Assembly (NCBI GenBank): GCA_948567375.1
Contig: OX419762.1
Location: 9,802,001-9,866,000, forward strand
Direction: 5' to 3'
DNA from: Lunularia cruciata
Taxonomy: Eukaryota > Streptophyta > Marchantiopsida > Lunulariales > Lunulariaceae
DNA: 64,000 nt
Every line of letters starts with the position of its first letter. The stretch's first letter is position 1. Below are positions 34,851 through 45,054 of this stretch, piece after piece. Below the pieces are notes generated by a model, which did no database searches, was not told the DNA's origin, and saw only the letters and a program-made list of their open reading frames with translations. The position numbers and the translations under genes were made by a program.

Positions 34851-36377
34851 TTATGCAATCGGCTTGATCCACACCGCGAATACAGACTTATCTTCCTCCA
34901 AAGCTTGCTCTATGGCTGCTTCATTAACAAACTTCCCTTCTAGGGACTCATCTCTCTTCCAAGCATGCTCCATGGTTGCCTTCGTGGCAAACTTCCTATC
35001 TTGGGACTCATCTCCCTTCCAGATTCGCTCTACGGCTACCTTCTCGACAAACTTCCCACCTTGGGACTGACTATTCTTAGGTGTCTTACTCAGAGGTGCC
35101 AGACAACCTAATCGGAAATTCCTACCTTGGTGTTGTACTTGAATTTGGCGTCGGGTCCAATCGAATTGAACCTTATGACATTCAAGCCAAGGTAGACCGA
35201 GAATGATATCATAGTGTAGAGGTGCCACTACAAACCTCATACACTCCAAATACTCCTTCCCAATCTTAAAGGTAACAGGATACAAGGTGCGGAATGGAGA
35301 ACCCTTTCTACCATCCGCCATCATCAAACTACTCCCAATCATTGGCTTGATAGGAATAACCAATTCCTTTGCTACTTGCATAGACATGCAATTCTCTGAA
35401 CTTCCTGAATCAACCAAAATTCTACAACCCCAATTAGATATCATACCTTGCAAGTGAAGCAGACTTGCATAGGTCGAGCCTTCAATCCCATTGGAACTAA
35501 TCAAGCTCCTAGTAGGCGGCTCGGAATCTCCTACTTGTCGAGGTCGCCCATTCCTAAGTGGACATTCAACAATACGATGTCCAACTTGGTGACAATAAAA
35601 GCAACCTCCATTTTGTCGTAATCTTTCTCTATTTGCTGTGCCAAGTGGTCTTCGTTGGATAGCATCAATCTCCATTGGTACTGGTTCTTCTACTCGTGGT
35701 ACTGGTAGGCTTTGTGTAGGTCGAGGTCGAGACCAAGTTGTCGCAACCAAGGAATCAAAATGCTCAGCCAATTGTATGGCTTCTTCTACGTTTTGTGGCT
35801 CCCACATGGTCACCTCCAATTTGGTTCGTGACTTCAATCCTTGCACAAATCGATCTAGAACTTCACCTTCTTGGATATCTCGAATTTGCATGATGATGTT
35901 CTGAAATTGTGTGATGTAGCTTCTCATTGAGCCAATCTGCCTCAACTTCGCCAATTTATCTCGTACCTCTCGGGTGGCATTTATTGTTTGAAATCGGCCA
36001 AGTATTGCATCCTTGAATTTTGCCCATGTCAAAATCGGTGTGACAATTTGTCGTTCAGCTCTTTCTACTTGAAATCGCCACCAAAGTTTTGCCACGCCAT
36101 CCAATTGGCTGGAAGCCAAGAGAATTTTTTTCCACTCGTCTTGAAGATTGGTGGCTTCAAAGTAATGTTCACAGTCAAACACAAAATTCTCCACTGTTCC
36201 TGGAAGATTCTTGCCTTCAAACACCTTGGGTTTCGGAAATCAAATGTGATCTTCTTCATCTCGAACTGGCGCTCTGTCTATCTATTCTTGTTGTTGCTGG
36301 TCTCGTTCATCCAACAATCGAGTAAGATGCTCGATTTATTGTTGCATTGCAAGGATAACATCCGGTATGGCCGCCAT
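34851..36377 (-). pseudogene. Gypsy-2b gag-protease
   Basis: From 36224 to 34851 the frame is open for 457 codons: capsid, zinc knuckle (CFYCHQVGHRIVEC), protease (ILVDSGSSENCMSM) and the 3x20-residue linker. Unlike 2a, Trp and Arg codons in gag are intact. The first 50 codons, from the MAAIPD start at 36377, contain stops where 2a has Gln/Arg codons (for example TAA for CAA). It is the best-preserved gag-protease in the window. Confidence 0.9.
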
Positions 36378-36410
36378 CGCTACTATTCTATTCCACTACT
36401 CTCAATTTAT

Positions 36411-36626
36411 CTAATTGATTAACACATAAATACAACACGTCCACCGTTCTCCATAAGTTACAATTGGAAGTATCAAGGGTTCCTCTGACACGGTGATCAT
36501 ATGTAGGAAATCCTGCCCAAAGCGCAAGGTGATGAATTGTGTGAAACGATGTTTTGGTAATATCTGGACATGAAAGTCCCAATGGTTTGGTGGAAGTGGA
36601 TTTGGTGGTCCATAAATTCCATCCAT
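36411..36626 (-). CDS. Gypsy-2b leader ORF, 71 residues
   Basis: Starts MDGIYGPPNPLPP, ten bases after the primer site, and ends CCIYVLIN before gag. It is open throughout, whereas 2a has one stop. There is no recognisable domain. It could be an extension of gag once in frame, or a separate short leader protein. Confidence 0.4.
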   Translation of the reverse strand: MDGIYGPPNPLPPNHWDFHVQILPKHRFTQFITLRFGQDFLHMITVSEEPLILPIVTYGERWTCCIYVLIN

Positions 36627-36635
36627 CCCATTCCT

Positions 36636-36647
36636 GCTCTGATACCA
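36636..36647 (-). promoter_or_regulatory. Gypsy-2b primer binding site
   Basis: TGGTATCAGAGC on the minus strand, one base from the LTR that starts at 36649. Confidence 0.92.
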
Positions 36648-36648
36648 A

Positions 36649-37079
36649 TGTAAAAGACCGAAACCGAGGAGAGAAATAGGAGAATGGAAACTCACATTGG
36701 GACACTTGAATGAGGGAAAACTCCGAATGCCTAGCATGAGCTTTGGCTTTGGTATTTATAGGTAGCATACAAGGCCCTTGAGAAGCTTCTCAAGAAGATT
36801 CCTCAAGCCGCTTTCTTAGAGTGCAAGCCAAGTTAACTAGGAAGCTTCTCAAGAAGCTTCCTTCTAGAAGCCGCCTACTTGGCGTGCAAGCTAAGCTAGT
36901 TGGAAGTTTCTAGAAGCTTCTTTCTAGAAGCTACTTACTTAAGGTGCAAGCTAAGCTAACCTAACCGGGAAGCTTCCCAAGAAGCTTCCTAGATACTTCC
37001 AGAATATTCTAGGCTAATTTGTCTTATGTGCCTCTTCGTGAGCCCGACTAACTTCGTTGCTAAACTCCATATTGTTACA
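36649..37079 (-). repeat. Gypsy-2b 5' LTR
   Basis: 431 bp, starting TGTAACAATATGG in sense and ending TCTTTTACA. Length equals the left LTR (425 + 6), and the two differ at few positions. It has TTCcaGAAtaTTC at 36997-37009 and a TATTTATA box (plus-strand reading) near 36753. Confidence 0.94.
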
Positions 37080-38401
37080 CCAAATGTTCCAGAATTACGC
37101 ACCACTATTCTAGCGGAATGTCATGATTCGGCCATTGCAATTCATGTTGGAGTGGACAAGACCTTGGATGCAATCAAGCGCCATTACTATTGGCCCAAGA
37201 TGAGCAATGACATGATGGACTACCTGCGTAGCTACCTACTTTTTCAACAGAACAAAGCTTCTAATCAAGCTCATGTAAGGCTCCTTCAACCTCTCCCCAC
37301 TCCTACACAACATTGGGAACATGTAAGTATGGATCTTGTCTGTGAATTACCCAAGACCGCCTCAAGGTTTGACTCCATCGTGGTCTTTGTAGACCGGCTC
37401 AGTAAAATATTCATGTACGCCCTACCACCAAGGAGGTGATCTCTCCACAACTAGCTCAATTATACTTAGATGCAGTCTTTGCTCACCATGGCTTGTCTCG
37501 AGTACTCATCACCGATAGAGGCACCCAATTCACCAGTTTGTTTTTGCAAACACTCTTTGGTTTCTTAAAAACCAAGTTGGCCATGTCCATAGCTTACCAC
37601 CCACAAACAAATGGCCAAACAAAGCAGGCTAATCGCACGATTGAAGACATGTTACGTGGCTTCACCTTAGAAGAGCAAGAGAGGTGGGACACACTACTCA
37701 TGTTGGTGGAATTCACTTATAACAATTCAGTGAATGCATCCACCCAAGTCACTCCATTCTTCCTCATATATGGTGAACATCCCTTCACACCTTCTAGCTT
37801 GATGAAGATCCGTCCAGTGACTACCAAGGTCGATGCAATCAACACATTTGTTTCTAGAATCCAACAAGGTGTGGAGAGCGCCAAGCACAAATTACAGATT
37901 GCACAAAATTGACAAAAGCAATATGTTGATGCACACCATAGGCACATGAAGTTCAATGTTGGGGATCAAGTGTGGCTATTGACAATCAACCTCACATTAG
38001 TTGGACCTTGAAAGCTCAGACCTCATTTTATTGGGCCTTTCTTGATTCTTCGTCGCATCGGCGCTGTGGCTTGTCACCTTGAGCTACCACCACACATGAA
38101 GATCCATCCAGTGTTCCATGTCTCCCTACTACGCATATATGCTTCCTGATCAGGCCAAGGTCATTCCACAAGACATTCGACCTTGTCCAACACTCATTGA
38201 TGGCATAGAGGAATATGAAGTGGAGCGGATTCTCCAAAAACACATGTGTGGTACTTGCCATCCGTGGGTGGACTATCTAGTACAATGGAAAGGTTACCCC
38301 CTCTATGAAGCAACCTGGGAGCCCGCTGGCAATTTGGCACATGCACCGGTGTTGGTGCAAGCATTTGAACAACAATTGCACAACGAGGATGTTGCGTCTT
38401 A
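37080..38401 (+). pseudogene. Gypsy-1 integrase and chromodomain relic
   Basis: Resumes gypsy-1 after 2b. The zinc-finger region keeps its His residues (IAIHVGVDKTLDAIKRHYYWP), but both Cys are lost (RSYLLFQQN). The core has MDLVCELP and ITDRGTQF Asp motifs, with Lys in HPQTNGQTKQANR at the third acid position. A frameshift near 37415-37436 and several stops follow. The chromodomain (38200-38401) reads YLVQWKGYPLYEATWEP in a different frame. A polypurine tract and the 3' LTR follow directly. Confidence 0.88.
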
Positions 38402-38415
38402 AAAGGAGGGAGGTC

Positions 38416-39153
38416 TGTAATACCAAGAGCTAGCCATATGATATAGATGTGAAATTTGGTTTGGTAACATCTAGAATGATGTTGTAAATGATGGTTAGAA
38501 TAGATAAGATAGAAATATCACCAAAAGAGTACTTCTACTAATAGTGCAGAAACCGAAACAGATTTGAGAACCTTAGAACCAATAGCTAGACATATGATTT
38601 AAAGATGAGAATTGGTTTGGTAAAATCTGGAAGGATGTTACACATGATGGACTAAACATATCAGAAAGAGGTATCACCAAAAGGGGACTTCTACTAATAG
38701 AGTAGGAACCAAAATATGCTTGAAATCTTTGAAGGCAATTTTGGAGGCCTAAACGGATGAATTAGGCCTCAAAAAGGTGGACATTTCTCCCAACGAAAGA
38801 AAAGTTGGCCTTCCCCTCTCCCTTGCTTTGTCTCATTGAGAGCTTTCCAATGGTACCTTACTCATGTGATTATGAGATTCCTACAAGAAGATTCCTTAAA
38901 AGATTCTCTCTGGTCAAAGCTTATTTGACCAACCAGATAGGACCTAGACCAGACCTGTCACTCATCCAAGTAAGTAATCCAAGGGTGGAGCTTGCTGACA
39001 TGTCACCTATCTATGTCCCTAATCCTATGGTGGAGCTTCCTTGGAGGAGATCCTCTTTGCCTATATAATAAAGAGAAGGTGCTCCTTTGGGGCATCGAAT
39101 GATTGAGTGTGCAATCTGTGTTTTCTCTCTTCTCTTGTCCTCGGAGTATTACA
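38416..39153 (+). repeat. Gypsy-1 3' LTR
   Basis: 738 bp. It matches the 5' LTR apart from point changes and lacks the 48-bp duplication and the C17 run. TATA-like CTATATAATAAAG lies near 39061-39073. Confidence 0.93.
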
Positions 39154-39158
39154 GATAC

Positions 39159-39217
39159 ACGGTGAGGGATAGAGTTTCAAACCAATTCGAGAAGTGGAAC
39201 TCTAACTACCTTTAACA
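39159..39217 (-). repeat. Copia-1 3' LTR, inner fragment
   Basis: On the minus strand it begins TGTTAAAGGTAG after a polypurine tract (AAGAAGGGAGAA). The rest of this LTR lies left of gypsy-1: 20610-20899, 20483-20491 and 19360-19388. It parallels the right-hand LTR at about 42040-42101. Confidence 0.7.
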
Positions 39218-41830
39218 TTCTCCCTTCTTGAATCTAGTCTAAGAAAATATTCTGCTGCACATCAATAAGTGTTCTTAGCAACTCTACTTGACCTGGTGAA
39301 TATGTCAGCAATCTATGAGTAAGTTCCACACCACATAGATATAAAACCTCTAGATACAGTCTTCTCATATACAAAATGGGCTTGAACAATGTACCCTTGG
39401 AGTATAATAGAAATGTTATCTCCATTGCCATCTTTGAAATCCTTTATTGCATGCTATAAATATCTTTGTAAATAAAAAAAAATTTAGCTTACTGCTCTCC
39501 AATGAGAAACTCTTCGATTGGCAATGAATTGACTTATATAATAATTGACTTGCATGTAAAATATCAGTGCGATTGTTGTAAACTAAATTAGACTGCATTC
39601 AGTTATTGATAGGTTAAAGGATCAACCGCTTCACCCTCCTTTGCAAAATGTTACATTTACTGCCATTGGCGTATCACATGCTTTGGTACCCTCCGTGCCA
39701 AATTGCTTGAGCATATCTCCAATTTTATCCATATGCGCAGTGAAGGAAATTAGTTGATTCCACCATATTTTCATACCTTAGCAATATTGTAATTTTTTGA
39801 GATCTTTCATGTCAAATTGTGACATGAGTGAATTACGACAAGTAAAGAGTTGTTTTTTGTGATGATGGTATCAACAACATAAAGACACAGTATTTCTTCC
39901 TTTCTAAAATGGTGATCAGCAAAACATCTTCGTAGTCCTACCTTAGAATCAATATAACTATACCAAGTCCTAGGAGCTTGATGTAGTCCATATAGAGCTT
40001 TCTTTAATTTGCACTTGACCTGCTTCTTCAAGACTTGTAGGTTGAGTGGCAAACACTTCCTCCTCTTAAGAACAATCAAGTTGGAGCAAATTCCATCCCG
40101 ACTTGATTGCTAATGCAATAATATTTCTAACAGTACTCATTTTTACTGCAAGAGAAAAAGATTCATCATAATTTAATCACTCTCTTGTGAAAACCCTTGA
40201 GTAACAAACCCTTACCTTAAAATGGTCTACTTTTACATCAGAGGATCCACTTTGTACCAGTACTAATGAGTTTCACTCCTTTAGGCTTCTCAATCAAATC
40301 CCATGTGTTATTCTTTTGATAGCTCTTGTCGCAAACTCCATCTCTTTCCTCGAGTTTGGGTTTCCTTTAGCCTCTTCATAGGGAGATTGAGTTACATTCT
40401 TTATGATCCTTATCATAAGAGAAAAATTTGTGTTGACTCCATATTGATGTGGAGCTTCCTCGTCCATGCATCTTTTGAGCGTTCAAGAGTAGCTTTTATA
40501 GTGGAATTGAGTTTCCACTTGCGTGAGCACCTCCAAAGGACTAAGTGTCCGCCTCTCTATACTCAAGAAAGGAATAGTATGTCCAACTCTATGAGCTCAG
40601 AAAGTAAGTTTCAAACTCTAGTAAAGTAAGTTCTAAACTCTAGTGTACACCTTGGGAAATTAAATTTGCAATTGCATTGGGTTGGCCTTCCGAAATTAAA
40701 TCTTGAGCTTTTCCAACATCATGGCTGTTTCCTCCATCGATTTGTACAAGGGTTTCCAGTTATATATAGCATCATCTTCCACATCTTCTTTCTTATTGGT
40801 TGTCATGATCATGTACTCTTGGACACAATCCATCTTGAGAGTTTATTTCTTTCTCAAGATTTCTATCCTTTTTATCAAATATCACATCTCTATGTTACAA
40901 TTAATTTCTAGTGGTATAAGTCTCCAACGATTTCTAAGGTTTCTCCATATCTAAATATCGAATGAATCTAAAGACAATACAGAAAATATTTATCAAACTT
41001 CTTCCTCCTCCTCTTTCGTAGTATCAGAACATATGTTTTGCACCCAAATCTCTCTATATGATTTAAAGTGTGTTTTACTTTTAAGAAAGCTTCTTGCGGT
41101 GTTTAACCCTCAAATAATCTAAAAGGTGATCTATTCAAGACATAGACATCGATGTGTATAATTTCAACCATAGGCTTTCTCCAAGTGCTAACCTCTAGCA
41201 TACTTCTTGCCATCTCTACTACATTACAATTCCTCTTTTATATCGCTCGTTCAGGAGTGTACGCTATGGGCAAATACAAATGCACGAAAAATGCATTGAC
41301 AAAATGCAATGTGGTAACAAATATCCGAAAGGATTTTAATGTAATCATTGTGAGGTTTAGTATCATTTCCTCATCCTTGATTTTGACATCAATGTTTTAT
41401 AATTGATCTATGATGTCTTTGATCTTTATGAGATGCTTAGCAATTAAAGACACTTCTTCCACTTGAACTTTCCTTACTTGTTGCTCATAGAATCAATTTC
41501 CTATTAATTGAACTAGCTTCCTTTTTACTTGTGACAATATCCTAAGAATGTTTGGCAATGGTGACATTTTGTGTGCATCGAATTTTAGAATCATTTATAC
41601 ATTCTTGAATGATAGACAGTGCGGAAATATATTTCTTCTTGTCTATCTAATCCATCCTGGTAGCGTTCTCCCCTACTTAGAATTCCACACAATATTCTCT
41701 TTAAGTTTCCAAATTGCTTAATTATGCTATCTAGCTTATGCGCTTACGTAATCAATTTCTTATTCAACTCATGCTCACCATGTGTATCACGGAGATGAAT
41801 TTCTCGAATCTCTCGACAGTCAGGTATCCT
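39218..41830 (-). pseudogene. Copia-1 pol relic (RT / RNase H, decayed integrase)
   Basis: At 39807-40079 the peptide KLKKALYGLHQAPRTWYSYI is a hallmark of copia RT, followed by CLYVVDTII where LYVDDMII is expected (one catalytic Asp changed). 39234-39431 holds the end of the RNase H region. 40300-41150 gives fragments resembling the integrase C-terminus (HIERFGCKTYV). The gag and protease are not recognisable. The interior is shortened to about 2.6 kb. Confidence 0.7.
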
Positions 41831-41843
41831 GTTCTTGATACCA
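41831..41843 (-). promoter_or_regulatory. Copia-1 putative primer binding site
   Basis: TGGTATCAAGAAC on the minus strand, directly against the LTR end TATCA. It is a variant of the iMet-type site and may be mutated. Confidence 0.5.
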
Positions 41844-42101
41844 TGATAGCAAATTCACTGCTTTGTTTTTGTAGGAATTGATGTGTTGAAGAGCATACTC
41901 AATCACTAAATTGAATACATAGATATATTTCACACGTGTCGCAAATCATCACTGTGACACGCTACCTCCACACAATCGACTCACAATTCGCATCTTGAGT
42001 ATTTTCCACACTAATATTTTGTTCTTAGCGGAACGAAATACCCACTTGAAAATCGAGTTTCTAACCAAGTGGACGAATAGAACTCTGAACGACAGCTTAG
42101 A
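41844..42101 (-). repeat. Copia-1 5' LTR, shortened
   Basis: Shares ATGTGTTGAAGA(A/G)CA and CTCAATCAC(C/T)AAATTGA with 20608-20640, and a diverged GAGTTTC..ACCAA block with 39169-39190. At 258 bp it is about 130 bp shorter than the assembled left LTR. The outer end is judged from the ACTCT repeat. Confidence 0.6.
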
Positions 42102-42106
42102 ACTCT

Positions 42107-45054
42107 GTGAACGTCAATTCCACATGTGGCATGGGCTTTTCCTTTCCTTAATGGATGGTGCTTCTGTCGTCCTCTTTCTATTTTCGTTTCTGCTTGATTC
42201 ATACTGTACGTGGTTCAGTTATAATCATAGTCGTCATAAGAATCATAGGAGACAGCAGGTAAATTTCGACCGAGTAAATCGACCAGTACATTTTGAGCAG
42301 TCTCACTGTTGAAGCTACTATTTGGTTGCAGGGTTTTCTCGAAATTTCGGGGAGCAGCTACACTCCAAGTGCTTTGATTCTTCGGAGCTCTGGAAATCAA
42401 GTCTGAGCACTGAATCTCATTAGTCTCCAAATTTCCACCTCTCACTGGTGGGCCAGACAAGAACCGCAGCTTTTTGAACGATGCATCTGTACTTTGAGGA
42501 AATCGATCACGAACTGAAACTTATTACGGATTTTACCGAATTCCTTCACCATTTTACCGGTACTCTGCTCTTCTCTACCAAATATCGCGCTGAGCGCTGC
42601 CTGAGGTTCTCAGACGATAATTAGTTAAGCTTCAACTTCATTCATAGGAGTCATTGCACGAAGAATGTGGAGCTAGTCTTTATGGCGTTAGAAGCATAGA
42701 GGTACATCAGGGACTTATTTCCGTTGTCTCGTCACAAAACTCTTACTGCAAATCATGTCAGAAAGATGCGAAACTGACGCCCTGTACTGTATTCTGAGGC
42801 TCGAAACCATCAATTTGACCATCGTTTGTTTACTTGTCCACGTGCTCCATCCGAGTTAACAGTCACGCTAGCGTAAACCATACCCGACAAATCATGTGCC
42901 ATCTTCCAGTTGACTTGTTCTTTGATAGCTCTTTACACGCGATGTTACCTGATTTGGTTTAAGCTTTTGAACATGTTCCCAGCAGCGGCTACGGGACGTC
43001 CAGATTCCATTAGGATTAAGTATCGAAAGTCGAGACTTCTCCCAGTCAAATAATCTAGGAGAAATATTTATTGCAGAAAGTATTTCTTGATCGTTTCAAT
43101 CGCGAGCTCTTAATCTTCTGTCGATAACAGTAGACACCATAAGAATGAACAGTCCTCAAACTCTTTTGCCATGATTAGTGCCTGAAGTCAACCTGGACAC
43201 GCTACTGTAGAGCCTCCTCCCTGATTATTGATCTGGATGTTTGTCGTGTTGCTGTACAATCGACAACGCTTCTTTTGGCGGTTCCTCAAGTACGGTAGGT
43301 GGTTGTGGACGGTGCGAGTGAAACTATTTCTATTTCAGACAATGTTAGTTGAGCTGAAGAGTTGGTAGATGCATTCCTTCCCATGATTACCTAAAGCATT
43401 TGGACCTGATCAGAAGTCGGTTTATCGTTGGTCAGCTGGGCTTTATGGAAAGGATTGTTTCGATTCCATCTTAACAAGCTCTGCAGGTAGCGATTACAGC
43501 GAGTAGGCTGCTTTCATAAACTGCGACATTAAATCCATTTGTTTCACGAACTCCAGCAACTACACCTGGAGACGGAACTTCATATCAACACTTAAATTAC
43601 TCACTTCTGTCTGGTGACCATTTGAAATCCAACTCAACACTGTCAAGCCGGGGTCATGATTACGGGAGTGTTCGCTCCTATTCTATGGCTTCTAATTTCT
43701 GTAAGTGTTTCCAAGTTGTCTCATTTATCTTAGTCGTTCCCGTGCGCTGTGTAGGTTACAGCAAGACATGTCTCACCACAGGCGTTTATCTACTTACTGA
43801 GCGTTTCAGCTTTGCCCTTCTCCGCTTCAATAGTCTGTCGTTCAAGTACGCATTCGCCACGCATTTCTCATGGGTAGTTTGAAATCTGAACAAAATCGCG
43901 GGCATTCATCCACTCAAAGTGTATTCATCAAAGGTACTACTTTGCAAATCTGACAACTGCCATATACACGCCTCTAGTTGGTAGCATCTAGATTTCCCGT
44001 GGTCATAAAGTCGATTCAACGGATCATAGTGCTGTACTTGAATTGTAATTTCAGGTTCGCACCCGTCAACTGTCTCACCTGGTCATTGCTTTCCTCACCT
44101 GATTCTGCAAAGTATCGTTCTTCCTCTACGCACTTGGTCCAAAATCGCATTGATCCGACAAGGTTTGTTTGCATCAGTACATTTGCTGCTTAGTAGGTGT
44201 GGAAACGTCACCAGCATGTACGTTTTCTCTGTAGATCTCTGTTTGTCACTGCAACATTCGACCAGTTATCCTTGGGGTCCCACCCTGCTTCTTTACTGCA
44301 TTACCGTGCTTTTCTATAGACATAGCACGGATACATTCTTGGCATCTCTGATTTGTAATCTGCGTAGAGTTTGCTTGAAGTAAACCCGAGTGTATTTTGC
44401 CGATCATTATCGGATGTTATCCAGAAATTCTGGATGTGCCATTAGACCACACTAACGTACAGGTCTAGCTCTCCGCTGTTGACCGTGGCCACTTATTCCT
44501 CACAATTCCCGTCAGATCTTCAAATGTTAAGGAAACATACCCCTCACTTGAAGGAATGAAGTAGCTGGATTTACATATTTTGCACCATCTTGCGTCGTTT
44601 CATCCAGTACCAATGCTGCTTTTGAAAGAAGATGAGACCAGAACGTTGGACTTACGTCCTGAGTAAGTTTGAAGTCGATTTCGAGGTAAAAACAGCTGTA
44701 TATGACATCCGCTCATGTCATTTCCATTTCACTGTTTTAAGGACATGCGAAACACCAGGCAGCGCGGTCCTTGATGTTTCTCCGTTTTGCACTTCTCTTC
44801 TTCTGGTCTGAATAGCGGATCTACAAAACCAAAAGCTCTGCGAAAGTGATACATGGCTGCTGACCTGATGTCCCTCTCTTCAAGGTGTCACTCCCTTGAA
44901 TACAACGAGTCCAATATACATCCCCTTATCTTCGGATCAAGCGATTAAAAGATTATGATGGCCATTATCAAAGAAGTGAATTTCTTATACAGTGCAAAGA
45001 GCGTCATCTTATCAATGCCAGATCTTACTCCAGCCAGGTCCACTTCAAATTTCT
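42107..45054. other. Host-like tract downstream of F-box relic 1
   Basis: No confirmed gene. A minus-strand ORF of 81 codons (42215-42460) ends in an acidic/tyrosine-rich tail (YDSYDDYDYN) and has no recognised family. 43085-43335 and 44640-44730 match 51715-51970 and 52035-52130, so the tract belongs to a duplicated F-box neighbourhood. About 1.2 kb (43400-44640) is present only here. Confidence 0.5.
43085..43335. repeat. Segmental duplicate of 51715-51970
   Basis: Shared blocks in order include TTAATCTTCTG, ATGAATGAA-like, AAGTCAACCT, CTGT(A/G)GTAGAGC, GATCT(G/A)GATGTT and CAAGTACGGTAG(G/T)TGG. It lies downstream of F-box relic 1, as its partner lies downstream of relic 2. Confidence 0.8.

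Larger units (their letters stand above)
25924..37079 (-). mobile_element. Gypsy-2b: Ty3/gypsy chromodomain element, minus strand
   Basis: About 5.6 kb after removing gypsy-2a. The right LTR (5' in sense) is 36649-37079. The left LTR is 25924-26348 plus its last 6 bp at 31915-31920, split by gypsy-2a. CCAAA flanks the whole element (25919-25923 and 37080-37084). It has a primer site, leader ORF, gag-protease, RT, RNase H, integrase and chromodomain. Intact gag-protease and RT blocks remain, but CAA-to-TAA and CGA-to-TGA type stops and a short deletion in integrase inactivate it. Confidence 0.95.
20900..39153 (+). mobile_element. Gypsy-1: Ty3/gypsy chromodomain element, interrupted
   Basis: LTRs at 20900-21694 and 38416-39153 begin TGTAATAC and end GTATTACA. 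The primer site is at 21696-21707 and a polypurine tract (AAAAGGAGGGAGG) lies at 38401-38413. It is flanked by GATAT (20895-20899) and GATAC (39154-39158). Interior order is gag, protease, RT, RNase H, [gypsy-2b], integrase, chromodomain. The break by gypsy-2b is clean: sequence resumes after the second CCAAA at 37080-37084. Stops, frameshifts, a fold-back in RNase H and lost integrase Cys residues make it inactive. Confidence 0.92.
19360..42101 (-). mobile_element. Copia-1: old Ty1/copia element, interrupted by nested insertions
   Basis: Minus-strand element whose two LTRs lie at the far ends of the nest. ACTCT stands at 19355-19359 and 42102-42106 as a putative target-site duplication. The left (3') LTR is split by the HT insertions and by gypsy-1. 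The surviving internal part (39218-41843, about 2.6 kb) is shorter than a usual copia interior of roughly 4 kb. It holds RT and RNase H-region relics and is dead. It must be the oldest member of the nest, because gypsy-1 and two HT copies sit inside it. Confidence 0.72.

Noticed and set aside
26349..37079. Inverted 2a/2b pair as an assembly artefact
   Set aside because: Matched target duplications (ATATT, CCAAA) and many private differences between copies fit two real insertions.
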